From Diphasiastrum complanatum (taxonomy: Eukaryota; Streptophyta; Lycopodiopsida; Lycopodiales; Lycopodiaceae), in NCBI GenBank assembly GCA_029204225.1, contig CM055093.1, positions 5,503,205 to 5,567,204 of the forward strand: a stretch of 64,000 bases of DNA. The letters are read 5' to 3'. Shown piece after piece: positions 43,882 to 55,265 of the stretch; positions within the stretch are counted from its first letter, which is position 1, and every line of letters starts with the position of its first letter. The position numbers were made by a program, and so were the translations under genes. The notes under the pieces are model-generated. The model was not told where the DNA came from, did no database searches, and saw only the letters and a list, made by a program, of their open reading frames with translations.

Positions 43882-44587
43882 TGTTAGATTTCTTATGCTC
43901 AGCCTTAACAAATCATTCAAGTAATGAGCATCCTAAAAATAGCAGAAGGTCGACAACATATTTCGAACCTTCACATTTTTCCAAAACTTTGTTTTTCTTT
44001 AAAACATTTTCACTGTAAGGCACTGTCACCTTTTTTGCACCTTAGGGATTTTTGTGTCTTAATCATTTTAAGGCACCTTCACATTTTTTGCACTTTTGCA
44101 AAAAAGGCAACACAATGACCAAATTTCATTTTGGACCTGTCTTAAACAATTTAAAGACACCTTCAGGTTTTTCGGGTTTTTCCGATAGTGGCGGACCTAC
44201 GTCACCAACTTATCATCAATCTTAAAAACAGCTGGACAGACAAATATTCCAAGGGCAATTACCAACTTTGTACATATACAAAGACTGGTGTAAATGGCAT
44301 TCAATGCTCATAAGATACTTTTGAAGACACTTGTAAATATATACTAGCTGAATCAAGGTATGCAAGAGTTATTAAAAGTGTTAAGTTTTATTATTATCAG
44401 AGTTATCTGCAGTCAACGTTATCACACTCAACAAGCTGAAGTTATTATTTCAAGGCATTGTACTCACTGTTGATATTAATCAAAGTGCAATTTTTGTCTC
44501 ACTACTGTATTAATCATTTGCGCAATTCTATATGAATCATTCTTCTTGAATATTTCTACTACTAACTGTTGTGTTTCCGTTCCTACA
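43882..44587 (+). mobile_element. Family F LTR (short copy)
   Basis: Starts TGTTAGATTTC after a polypurine tract and ends GTTCCTACA; a degraded PBS (TGCCTATGCTCAAAGC) follows. Most of it matches 25432-26465 in reverse complement. The sequence immediately after it, to about 44636, also matches the element-internal sequence beside that copy, so this LTR too has internal sequence on both sides before being cut by minus-strand copia. Confidence 0.7.
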
Positions 44588-44639
44588 TGCCTATGCTCAA
44601 AGCTTCGAGCTTCCACTGCTGGTCATCCCCACGTTTTAT

Positions 44640-45600
44640 GACAAGCTCGCGATGCTTGCTTTAAACCATAAATGCATTGACGCAACCGACAAACATAATG
44701 TCGATTGTCGGGGTCTTCAAATCCTTCATTCTACTTCATGAAGATTTCTTCCTCTAGATCTCCATGGAGAAAGGCTGTTTTGACATCAATCTGGTGTATT
44801 TCTAGATCGTATTGTGTTGCGTATGCAAGGAGCAGTCAAATGCTTGTCATCTTCACCATTGGTGAGTAGGTATCAAAGTAATCGATACTGTATATTTGTG
44901 TGTAGCCCTTGATGACAAGTCTTGCTTTGTAACGTCCAACAATGCCATCTGATTTGTTTTTTCTTTTATAAACCCATTTGTAGTTGATGATCTTTTTATC
45001 TTCTAGCAATGGCTCTAGTGTCCATGTCTCATTCTGTCTCATTGATTTGATCTCTACATTGCTTGCTTCTAGAATTCTCCCTCTGAACTCTGGGTAGTCT
45101 CTTACTATGTTGTCGGTTCCTTAGTGAAGCTACAGTATTCGACATCTGCTTCTTTGCTCCATTGAAGATTGTCAATGTATCGATCTGCATGTCTTCTTTG
45201 TCTTGTTGACGTTCTTGGTCCTGTTTGTCGTTGTTGGATCGTTTCTTCTTTGTCAAGTTGATCTTCAGCTTCCTGCTCTGGAGTTTGGGGCTTGATGTTT
45301 AGATTTGATGTCTGTCTTGATCTCCCTCTTGAATTGGCAGCAGTGTAAAGATCTCATGGTCCTTTTCTTCCTTCAATCCAAAAAATGTGGATTCGTCAAA
45401 CTTCACATCTCTACTAGACACAACTTTCTTTGAGGTTGGGTTGTAGCGCCTGCACACTTGTGATCCATTTGATTATCCGACCATGACTGTTTGCTCTAAC
45501 TTTTCATCGAGCTTGCTTCTATTTTCTTTTGGTATGTGCCTATATGTTGTACATTCGAACATACGGTAGCTATTGCCTCAGCCCAAAATTGACTTGGCAA
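44640..45600 (-). pseudogene. Copia integrase C-terminus to RT N-terminus
   Basis: Minus strand: SQFWAEAIATVC (integrase end, about 45600), KENRSKLDEKLEQTVMVG, a stop, YNPTSKKVVSSRDVKFDEST, an acidic/basic linker (TKKKRSNNDKQDQERQQDKE), then RT: MRQNETWTLEPLLEDKKIIN, KARLVIKGYTQIYSIDYFDT, IHQIDVKTAFLHGDLEEE. It stops before YVDD at about 44640. The linker and RT are in different frames. Confidence 0.82.
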
Positions 45601-45602
45601 TT

Positions 45603-45960
45603 GAGCCTGTGAACAAACCTAGATTCGACAAGGCTCATTCGAAGTCTTCAAGCAAAGGCAACGACAACCAACAGACTTCTTCCTATGATCACTGTCACAA
45701 GCCGAGACACACAACCAATAGATGTTGGTTCAACCCGACAATATCTTGCATGCACTGCAAGAAGAAGGGACATTCTGCATATGATTGCAGATTTAACCCA
45801 AAAGGAAAAAACAAGGCTGAAAAGGCCAATGTTATAGAGTCATCGAAAGATGCAGACAAGAGCGAAAAAGCTTTCACTGTAGAAAAAGTTATGTGAAACT
45901 ATTAGAAAGGTTCTACAAATTCTTCCTTAGATAACGTGATTAGAAGTTGAATAAATCACA
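45603..45960 (+). pseudogene. Copia gag with twin zinc knuckles, forward strand
   Basis: The forward frame reads through a Ser/Lys-rich stretch into two adjacent knuckles. The first (YDHCHKPRHTTNRC) has Tyr in place of the first Cys; the second (CMHCKKKGHSAYDC) is complete. A Lys-rich tail follows. The same twin-knuckle layout, with CW.NP between the knuckles, occurs on the minus strand at about 48890-48800, so this is an inverted piece of the same family, joined head-on to the minus-strand integrase fragment at 45600. Confidence 0.75.
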
Positions 45961-46880
45961 CCAATATCAGCATTTATAATCATGCCTAAATATGATCTAT
46001 GTACTAATAGAGCAGTTCTATTATGATTAAATTATGCGTGCGGAAATATGAGTGCAGAAATTGAAAATATATGCGCGAATGTGATAGACAATTAGATAAT
46101 CAAATAAATGACTGAAACTTTGATCAGAAAATGAATTTTTATAATTCTGAATCTGAATCAATATACATTTTTCTTGCTGCCTTGTGGTATCTCTTTTACA
46201 AAGAGTACGTAAGTGCGCAAGTGCACAAGTAAATAAGTCAGTCTGAGTCTAAGTTTGAGCTTGAATCTGAGATATGTTATTACTATAAGTGCACATGTAT
46301 CTATATTGTTACAGGATAAGTCATTTGGCTTTTTTCCTTCTGTAACAGAATCCAATCGTTTTGACGGTTGATATTCAACAACATTCTGGTTTTTCAGAGT
46401 CGAATAAATTCTGTTCGCAAATATTTCGCGACAGTTTTTCTCTTTGTTTCAGCTTCATGTTTCACGAATTGTTCGCAACACTTGTTTCTTTGCGACACTT
46501 TCGTCATTTGCAAATCGTTTATGACAGTTGACAATTCTTGAGCTTAAAGATAGCTAGAATATTTTGCGAACTGTTCGAGATAGTTTCGCGATAGGTGAGC
46601 TTGAAGAACAACCCAGAAGATTTTGCAAATTGTTCGCAACAATTTTGCAACATCTGAGGCTTGAACAAGAAACAGAAAAATTTTGCGACAAGATTCTATT
46701 CGCGAATTTTTCGAGCTTCAACAAGAAAGCCATGAGCTTCCTCAAGACACTATTTTGCATATTTTTTCGAGTTGGTCACGAATAGAAAAAGTTTTGAGTT
46801 CACGTTCGTTTCTTTCTCATTCTTTGTTAAGTAAAGTGCAAGCTTTTTTGGTAGAATCAAGTCTGATCAGTTCTTTTGCA
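45961..46880 (-). mobile_element. Probable 3' LTR of twin-knuckle copia element
   Basis: Immediately after the RNase H end at 46889 the minus strand has GAGAGGGAGA (polypurine tract) and TGCAAAAGAACTG, a plausible LTR start at 46880. The region is non-coding and rich in TTCGCGAA/TTTGCGAC-like words (46400-46790). The far end is not defined. Confidence 0.45.
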
Positions 46881-46888
46881 TCTCCCTC

Positions 46889-47181
46889 TCAAAGTGGCAA
46901 TTGGATTAACCCCAATCTTCTTCGCTGCTTCTCAAACAAGGCTTTACTTAGTGGCTTTGTAAAGATATCAACTATAATTTCCTCTGTAAGTATGAAGACT
47001 ATCTTCAGTACCTTTTTCTTGACTAAGTCCCGAATAATATGATATTTGATAGCTATGTGCTTTGTTTTCGAGTGAAATACATGATCTTTCATAAGATAGA
47101 TTGCTGAAGTGTTATCCATTAACAAGACATAAGGTTCATAAATAGATTTATCAAATCCTTGTAACATCTGTTTGATCCAAA
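46889..47181 (-). pseudogene. Twin-knuckle copia RNase H C-terminus
   Basis: MDNTSAIYLMKDHVFHSKTK then HIAIKYHIIRDLVKKKVLKI, IIVDIFTKPLSKALFEKQRR and LGLIQLPL. Classic copia RNase H end (the DN.SAI, HIDI.YHFIRD and TKPL motifs). It is separated from the preceding frame by a short break near 47182. Confidence 0.9.
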
Positions 47182-48111
47182 TTAGCCATTTGCCATCTTA
47201 GCTGCTGCTACATATTCAGCCTCACAAGAAGATTGAGCTACTGCTATTTGCTTCTTGCTTATCCAGAGTATGGCTGCGCCAGATGCTAGTGTACAACCTC
47301 CTAAAATGCTTTTTCTATCATCTTTCATGGATGCCCAACTTGTGTCACTGTAAGATTCGATGTGAAATCCAGCTTCCTTCGAATAACACAGTCCATAGTC
47401 TTTTGTTTCTTGGAGATATTGCACTACTCTCTTTGCTAACTTCCAATGTAATGATCTTGTGTTCTGATTAAATAAGCTCAGCCTGTATACTGTGAATGCT
47501 ATATCAAGTCTGGTGTTGTCTGCAAGATATAATAATGATCTAATCAGCCTGCAATAGGGTGTCTTGGCCATTCGCTTCTCTTCTTCGAGAGTCTGTGGAC
47601 AATCTGCCTTTCTCAGTATTGTTCTAGGTATTCTGGGAGTATGCATGTCTTTGCATTCGAGCATGTTGAAATCTTCAATTATTTTCAGGGTATACTTTTG
47701 TTGGTGAATGTATAAATTACCACCTTCAAAGTCTCTGTTGATCTGCAAACCTAGATAGATTCTTGCTTCTCCTAGGTCAGTGATCTCGAATATTTCAGAA
47801 ATGTTTCTTTTTACATTTGAAATTAACTCATTTTTTCTTGAGAAAATTAGAGTATCATCAACATTTTGCTTCAACTTGCTGCATGTTTGCTTCTTAGCCC
47901 AATTCATATACTCAACGAATTTCTCGAAAGCTTTTGATTTTGTACGAATAAAGTATACTATAGCGAAATTGCTGAAGTCATCAATAAACGTAGTGAAGTA
48001 TTTTGCATCACCCAATGACAACACTCCAAATGGTCCACAAATATCTGAATGCACAATTTCCAGTACCTTGGTTGCTAAACAAACAACTTTACTGAAAGGT
48101 GTTCGAGACAT
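47182..48111 (-). pseudogene. In-frame integrase-RT-RNase H fusion (internally deleted copia pol)
   Basis: An uninterrupted 309-codon frame. Residues 1-80 are integrase: TKVLEIVHSDICGPF with the first catalytic Asp, FTTFIDDFSNFAIVYFIRTK and WAKKQTCSKLK. The next residues are NVDDTLIFSRKNELIS, the RT catalytic motif (Asn instead of Tyr before VDD), then LGEARIYLGLQINRD, PYCRLIRSLLYLADNTRLDI, and RNase H (IESYSDTSWASMKDDRKSIL; VAQSSCEAEYVAAAKMANG). About 600 residues of integrase and RT that should lie between CSKLK and VDD are missing, yet the frame is kept. Confidence 0.88.
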
Positions 48112-49125
48112 TTTGCCTTTAAGACAAGATTTGAAGGTAGTTCAAATATCTCGACTTTTGATTTTGACTCCTTCAATTCTCTGACTTTTGTTGGCTTGGT
48201 ACATGGCTTCCATGTTCATATGACATAGCCTCTTGTGCCACAGAATATCTATTGATTCCTGAGTTTGATTAGCTTGTTCAGCTCTAGTTCGGATGCTCAA
48301 GTGATACAAATTACCATTTCTATTGCCTTTGGCAACACCAGGTTATTAGAATCTTCATTGAACAATCTACAAGAGTTTTTTGTGAAGGTTATTGACATTC
48401 TTGTGTCAACTATCCTAGCTACGGATAGAATATCCTTATCAAGAGTAGGAACATAGAGAACTTCCTCCAGTTTCTTTTCACTCTGTATCTAGCCATAGTA
48501 CACCAGTTCCATCAACTATATGTTTAGAACTGTCTCCAAGTATAATAAATCTTGAATAATTCATCTTCTTACCTTCAGACAATATTTGTTTTGAGGAAAC
48601 AAAATGTAAGGCAGCTTCTAAATCAAGAATTACTTCTCGAATTTTGCGAATTTGATGAACAATATAAATCTTCAGAAACATATGTAGCTGAGTTTCTTGT
48701 TGTTCTCTCTTCTACTGCTCTGGAACATTCTGTTTGTCTTCGATGAAATTAGAATCTGAAGGTTTGCTTCGATTCTGCTCCTTTTTGTTTTTGGGATTCC
48801 GGGTAGTCTACTGTTGCATGACCTCGTTTATGACAATGAATGCATTCAATCTTTGGATTTAACCAACATTTGTCTTTTGTATGACCTGATTTTCTATATC
48901 TGTTGCAGATCTTCTTTTCACCAGAATTTTTCTGCTGCTTTCTAGATTGTCGATCATTTGTCTTTGATTTGTCTGAACGATTTCCATTCTTCTTAAACGA
49001 CTCCCTCTTAAACTTAGACTTCTTAGAAGGTTTATTCTTCTGAGTGAAAAGAGCTTTTTCGGAATCACCATTGTCATCATAGTGTTCGCGTGCTTCTACT
49101 TCCTCTTTGACTCCATCTACCTCTT
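48112..49125 (-). pseudogene. Twin-knuckle copia gag end, protease region and GAG-pre-integrase
   Basis: The basic gag end (KKSKFKRESFKKNGNRSDKS) leads into two knuckles, CNRYRKSGHTKDKC (second Cys replaced by Tyr) and CIHCHKRGHATVDY (last Cys replaced by Tyr), at about 48895-48810. A damaged protease region follows (HIVDGTGVLW). Then EEVLYVPTLDKDILSVARIV and LWHKRLCHMNMEAMYQANKS (GAG-pre-integrase) lead to the fusion frame at 48111. Several stops and shifts. Most of gag is missing beyond 49125. Confidence 0.8.
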
Positions 49126-49129
49126 AAAG

Positions 49130-50467
49130 TGGTTGGTCTTGTGATCTACACCTCTAAATGTGATTGGGCCAAATGGATGCATTTCAATCCTAACATTATG
49201 TGACAAATATTACTATCTCACTAGAACTCAAGTTTGAGGCCTATTGGCTATTAAAACTCAATATAAATGCACTTAAATGATTAGGCATATCCTCCACACA
49301 TGGGAACACACACATGTGATATTGACATATGTACATGAAAGTATAAACTAATCAAGCTAGATTTTGCAAAATCTTCACACAAGTCATGATGGAATTGGAG
49401 ACCCCAACCTCCTAATGACACTTGACATGCTTCTAAATGAGTAGCTTTTTTCTAGTTTCACATTGCTTTGAAAAAAAAGCTATTCTAAAGCATGAATTGA
49501 CTAATGCAAATAAGCCTACTACTCACACGTGGGAACATGCATCACACATGTGTATTTACATATGTACAACAAAATCTAAAATGATAAAGCTAAATTCTGC
49601 ATATTTTTCACATTCTCCATCCATATGTAGGCAATGTATGCAAACATAGCTGTTGCAAGTGCCATGAAGCGGGGTAACAAGGCTTTGGGCACCATGAATA
49701 AGATGCATAATTGCTCTATATTATCGCTTTTTGAACCATGGAATGTGTGTTGTAGGTGTTTTTGAAAGAATATTTGAAATGCACACTTTTTTCTACAACT
49801 CTTGTAAATTTTATATTTGCAAATTCTACTTTTACTTTCAAACCATAAGACTTCATTTGCAAAAAAAAAAGATACACTACAAATAATACATACATCTTAG
49901 CACTAGAGCTGTAGCAAATGCACACAAAAATGTACATTTTAGATACCTTTCTATAATATCAAATTCATTTTGATAAACACATTTCACATACATGTTTTTC
50001 ATATGTATGATTGACAGTTAAAAATTTCAAGCCATGGCCATTAAATTTATGTGAAATAACACATAAGGCATTGACACTCAAAGGTACTCTTCAACTTATT
50101 ATTATTTCTACATAATATGTACAACGATGATATATAATACATTTTTCAAACTTGTTGAAATTGTCATAATTTGTATATGACAAATGACAATATGTCATTA
50201 AAAAAATCAATTTGGAATTTTATATAGATAGATAAGTGCATTCAAAGTTGCTTGTATTGAATGTTGAAAAGTGTAATTGAAGGGACCTTACGTATTGGAT
50301 TGGTGGCAATGTTATATCTCCCCTTGAACACCATCAATTTTTAAAGGTCATCATATAAACTATCAATTTTTGGCTGCCATAGATAAATCAAATAGATTCT
50401 TTCATAATATCTCATGTTAAGACATCACCACATGGTGTCATATTGTGGACTTCATTTACTATTCCAG
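49130..50467. other. AT-rich stretch with a diverged duplication
   Basis: No gene found. Two related segments of about 90 bp, near 49290-49385 and 49515-49615, share CACA(C/T)GTGGGAACA, a CACACATGTG palindrome, ACATATGTACA and AA(G)CTA(G)ATT(T/C)TGCA words. The second copy contains CACACGTGGG, one end short of the G-box palindrome. This is probably LTR or UTR debris. Confidence 0.4.
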
Positions 50468-50472
50468 CTGAC

Positions 50473-51551
50473 TTTTACAAGTAGAGGTGAGGAAGTCCTC
50501 CAAATCCAAGGTAGAGCCTCCAAATGTCCTCCAAGCAACCTGCAAGCTTCAAGATGCTCCCCAACTCCAAGCTAGGATGCCTCCACCTGCAAGTAAGGAT
50601 CTGCAAGCCTCCAAGGATATCTCCTCCACCGGTGTCCCTACTCTTTAAACACAAAGATAGATAACAAGCTGGCCTCAAGTATTCACCACCCAACCATAGC
50701 TAGATCCAAGCTCCAAGCAAGACCTATCTAGCACCCCCTTGCTAACCATAAACAAATCACAAGCATACCACAACACTCCATAGCATACTCAAGATCCAAA
50801 CCCTACTTATGTCCCATACCATAAGCAAGATCCAAACCTCAAGCATACTACCACAAGAAAGCACTCTACACACTAGTAGCAACACTAGAGCATAAGCCAA
50901 GCAAACAAGAGAGATCTCCCCCCCACAATGGGCGCCCTACTACCCTCATATAGATGGCCCATGGACCCCTCCAATGCACTATGGAGTTCCATGCTCATCC
51001 AATGAGAGAGAGAGAAGCCTAGGGGAGTTAAAGAATCTCCAAGAGCCTCCATAGTCTTATGGAATGTCAAGAGACTCCTTCCATAACCTATGACTCTTTG
51101 AATGCCTTTCTTGTGGGAGTTGGAAAATCAATGGACATTTTAGAAGGGCGCCCTCCTACTAGGTCCCATTGCCCAAGTTGTGCAAGTATACTTTGGTCCT
51201 AGACCAATAAAGTGATATGGTTCAAGGTTGAGGCCCAAGGTTTAGAAAAATAGTCATCCAATGACTTTCTTACACCTCACTAGGTTCCATACCTCCATCC
51301 CAGGCATAGACACGTACCTGCCCTTAACCAAGGACACTAGTACCTTAATCTAAGACACCTACCCTTAAGAGTAAGGGTACCCCTTATCCAATGGTCACGT
51401 GACCCCATACCTCTAACTAAGGTATAGTCACTTGCCTGCCCTTATCCAAGGGCACATATCCTTAATGCTAAGGGTACCTTGCCATATAGCCTCCAACACT
51501 AAATGGACTATCAGGGGTCTGAAGTACTGCTAGTTACATAGGTATGTAACA
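50473..51551 (-). repeat. Chromovirus 3' LTR
   Basis: On the minus strand it begins TGTTACATACC and ends CTACTTGTAAAA. The polypurine tract AAGGGGAAGGAA precedes it (51552-51563). Includes repeated TCCAAG/CCTCCA-type words. Small frames inside the LTR are conserved in both copies only because the LTRs are recent duplicates. Confidence 0.93.
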
Positions 51552-51567
51552 TTCCTTCCCCTTAAAC

Positions 51568-51960
51568 TTAAATTTTTCCTTGTAGGAAAAAATTTGGAAA
51601 ATTCTTCTGGAGATCAGCCTCCTTTTCCCAGGTATCCTCCTCTTCTGATTTGCCCCTCCACCTGACTAAAAATTCCTGAAGCACTCTACTCCGTAGAGTT
51701 CTCTGCCGGCTATTAACAATCGCCTCGAGTTTAGGTGGTCCACTCACGGACTCATCACGAAGAAGTTCCACTAGATCTTCCACAGGGACCAGGGTCTCCC
51801 CAACCCCCAACGAGGGTTTCAACTTACTAACGTGGAAAACAGGATGAATTCCAACGTTAGCTGGAAGTTCTAGTTTGTATGCGACCTTGTTTATCACTTG
51901 GATAACCTTAAAAGGACTGCAATACCTAGGTGCCAACTTTGCACACTTAATAGTTTTCAA
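51568..51960 (-). pseudogene. Chromovirus integrase C-terminus with chromodomain
   Basis: A 130-codon frame after a stop: KLAPRYCSPFKVIQVINKVA with YKLELP and IHPVFHVSKLKPS (the integrase GPY/F-like module), then at residues 77-117 the chromodomain KLEAIVNSRQRTLRSRVLQE, FLVRWRGKSEEEDTWE. Chromodomains of this type bind modified histone H3 and steer integration to heterochromatin. The aromatic positions are partly kept (WRG, TWE). It is the only chromodomain in the window. Confidence 0.9.
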
Positions 51961-52740
51961 GCCCTAGAGTGACTAGGGACTCTCAAAAACACCCAGTCGT
52001 TGACCATGAATACCTTGTGCTTCCGAGATGGATCAGCATAGTGCCTTGCTCTGTCTTGGGCACTTCTTATGCTATCTTTAGCCAGCTGTAACATTTCTTG
52101 CATATCTGCAAGGAAATCACCTGCGGCTTGCACCCGCAGGTTTTTCATGCCAACACTAATTGGTGATCGAGGTTGAAAACCATACATAAGCATGAAAGGG
52201 CTGAATCCGGTCGCTGAATGTTTTGCACTGTTATATGCAAATTCCACTAGTGGAAGGCACTGTTTCCAATCAGACTACCGATGGCCCACATATGCTCGAA
52301 GCATATTCTCCATCATCTGATTGGTCCTTTCCGTTTGACCATCTGACTCTGGATGATCTGTAGAACTTAAACTTAAAGTTGTTTTCAACTTTTCAAATAC
52401 TGCTTGCCAAAAATTCCTAGTGAATTTTGGGTCACGGTCACTGACAATATCGCAAGGCAGCCCGTACAATTGAAAAAGCTTCTCGACAAACAGTTGAGAT
52501 AGTTCTAAAGCTTTAACAGTAGTTTTCGTTGGGATAAATTGAGCAAACTTCGTAAGTCTGTCAACAATGACCCAAACCAAATCGTGGCCCTTCCCTATAC
52601 GTGGAAGCCCGACCATAAAATCCATAGATATACTTTCCCACTTTTCGGTAGGAATATCTAAAGGATGTAATAGGCCACTAGCTTTTAGCCTCTCTGCTTT
52701 ATTTAACTGGCACTTAGTACATTTAAGTACATAGGCCTCT
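51957..52740 (-). pseudogene. Chromovirus integrase core
   Basis: Zinc region Cys pair CTKCQLNKAERLK (about 52715), core SISMDFMVGLPRIGKGHDLV. Catalytic residues in the 116-codon frame are Asp2, Asp63 (VSDRDPKF) and Glu99 (DGQTERTNQ), the D-D(35)E spacing. A TAG in GHR*SDWK (about 52275), likely from CAG, separates it from the next piece (VEFAYNSAKHSATGFSPFML with MYGFQPRSP). All catalytic residues are intact. Confidence 0.93.
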
Positions 52741-52742
52741 AC

Positions 52743-54626
52743 CTAACTTTTCATCTTAAGCCACCAAAATTGCCTTCGAACCAAGTCAAGTGTTCTTTGT
52801 ATACCCGGATGTCCTGCACATGGACTATCATGACACTCATGCAAAATTTGGGCCCTTACAGTGTCATTCTCCGGTACACACACCTTTCCTTTACGAAACA
52901 AAATCCTGTTTCGAATTAGGAAATCCGTTTCAGTCTTTCCCTGATTCGAGGAATCTTGCAAACCTGAATCGACCCCCGAAAGTACTTGTTGCCAATACTT
53001 TCCAAAAAAAGGATCGGACTTATATAGTCCTTGAAGAGATTGAAACAATTCCGGTTCTATAAAGCACAACTGAGTAATAACCGGTAACCGACTCAAAGCA
53101 TCTGCTAGAGTATTTTGACTTCCTTTACAATAACGTATAGAAAAGTCAAAGATTTGCGTCAGCTCCCATATAGCTTGCCTCCCCTTTAAATCTGTAGCAT
53201 CACAGAAATATCGAAGAGTCTGATGATCCGTCAAAACTTCAAATCTGGCTCCATACAAATAATGTCGCCAAATTTTCAAGGAATGAACAATTGCAAACAG
53301 TTCCCTCTCATAGCTACAATACCTAGACTGAGCAGGATTGAGTTTCTTGCTTTCATAAGCCACAGGATGTCCATCCTGCATCAAAATAGCTCCAATAGCA
53401 TAATCACTGGCATCGGTCCTAACCACAAAAGTCCTATTAGGATCGCCAATGATTAGTATTGGTGCTTCCTGGACAATGTTTTGGTGATGGTTGTGCAAAG
53501 GAATATTCTTGGACAACATTATGACACTTTTCTTAAGCAGCTCAAAACAATTATTCATATCCTCCGTCCACACCACTAGTGGACTCTTAGCCCTCCGGCT
53601 TAGCTTCTTATAGCCTTTCAAGGCCTGGGTAAGGGGAAATGCCAATCGAGCAAATTGGGGAATATGCCGACGAAAAAATCCCACAAACCCCAAAAAAGAC
53701 TTTATTTCCCGAACTGTGGTGAGAATAGGCCAATCAATAACCCTCTGAATACGATCAGCCTCAATCTCCACCCCCCGTTCGGAAATCTTATGCCCCAAGT
53801 AAGACAATTCCTTAGCAAAAAAGTCACACTTAGACTCCTTGGCAAAGAGCTTTTCCCTTCTTAGAATGTCCAAGACAATCCTAAGATGCTCTTTATGTTC
53901 CGCCAAAGTCTTACTGAACACTAGGATATCATCTAAGAATACCACTACGAAACTTCCCAAATATGGCCTGAACAAATTGTTCATCATTTGTTGGAAAGTT
54001 GCCGGTGCATTGGTCAAACCAAAAGGCAACACCAAAAATTTGCAGTGACCAAAGCAAGTTCGAAACCCGGTTTTTGGTATATCTTCTACCTTGATGCGTA
54101 TCTGATGGTAGCCCGATCTTAAATCTATCTTGGTAAAGTACCCAGCACCACCAAGATAATCTATTAGATCATCCATCCGCGACAGTGGATATCTATTCTT
54201 AACGGTTACCTTGTTCAATTTCTTATAGTCGACGCAAAACCTTATAGTCCCATCCTTCTTGGCCACCAGAACCACTGGTGATGCCCAAGGAGACTTACTA
54301 GGTTGTACCCACCCCTTTTTCAGGCAATCATGTAATTGCCTATTTACCTCAGCCTCTTCCAATGCACTCATCCTATAAGGACGCTGTGCAATTGGAATTG
54401 CTCCAGGTATTAGGTCAATTTTATGATCAATTGCCCTTTCTGGTGGTAAACCTACAGGAAGCTCTAAAAAAACATCATTGAATTCCTGCCTAAGTTCAAT
54501 ATAGGCTTCAAATTCTGTAGTGTTCTCACTGGGTATATTCATGGCATTTATGTTAAGTTCTTCATCATTGGAGCAAATGATATCATTATGAAAACATAAA
54601 TAAACTTTAAAATCAAAATTCTTCAT
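52743..54626 (-). pseudogene. Chromovirus reverse transcriptase-RNase H (627-codon open frame)
   Basis: The longest open frame in the window. RT: ERAIDHKIDLIPGAIPIAQR, KKGWVQPSKSPWASPVVLVA, FCVDYKKLNKVTVKNRYPL, FGLTNAPATFQQMMN; catalytic FLDDILVFS at residues 230-238; CDFFAKELSYLGHKISERGV. RNase H: VVRTDASDYAIGAIL from 402, YSSYERELFAIV-like (YCSYERELFAIVHSLKIWRH), FEVLTDHQTLRYF, TLADALSRLP. The linker ends with the integrase HHCC start (ILHECHDSPCAGHPG). Between connection and RNase H there is extra sequence (about residues 338-350 and 370-388) that typical chromoviruses lack. The upstream part continues from the protease region. Confidence 0.95.
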
Positions 54627-55260
54627 AATAGAATTAAGTTCCTGTTTAGAATAAGGGTAAACATTTTAAGTATCAACACTTAAACTAGCCTTGATCTTAA
54701 TTAAAGAATTCTCATGCATAAAAGATAAAAATTTTTCAACAAAATCAATTCTCAATGATTTGTTTTTATCAAAATGCCATTGTTGCTCTAGAACAATATC
54801 TACATTAGCTTATTGAACAACATGGAATTCTAGTTTTTTTAGAGTAATCCTGAATGTGCAATTCTACATCAGGAACAATAAAATCCATCAAATCAGAATT
54901 ACTTTCCGATGTCATTGTCACACGGTATTTTTTCTCACTTTTCTAGTAGGAAGGTTTAGTGTCTGCACCAAATTTATATTAATAAAGTTATGAGTGAATC
55001 CCGTGTCAAAAAGAACATTAACAACTTGATCATTAACTTTACCTTTAAAGCAAATAAGGTCATTAGGACCAAAAACTTAAAGAACTAAGGAAACAAACAT
55101 CCATCTCATTACTTCGAGATAGATTACCTGAGGTTGATCATTGCCACCATGATGTTTTTTAAAGTTTTTCTTGGTTTTCTTAGGATTGTTGGAATTGGGA
55201 TGTGTTTCATTAACAACTTCCCTATCCTTCCTCTTAAATTGAAAACCTTTTTTCTGCTCA
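54627..55260 (-). pseudogene. Chromovirus protease region
   Basis: After the gag stop, a basic stretch (KKGFQFKRKDREVVNETHPN) leads to DLICFKGKVNDQVVNVLFDT and GFTHNFI; the active-site triad reads Asp-Thr-Gly at about 54996-55010 (usual DTGAT or DSGAT, here DTGFT). Then comes a decayed stretch and IDFVEKFLSFMHENS. Stops interrupt it. No zinc knuckle is seen between gag and protease. Confidence 0.7.
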
Positions 55261-55265
55261 TTAGG

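Noticed and set aside
50475-51070. Two minus-strand frames of 60-72 codons that are conserved at 56999-57594
   Set aside because: Conservation is explained by the two LTRs being recent duplicates; no domain or independent support for coding.
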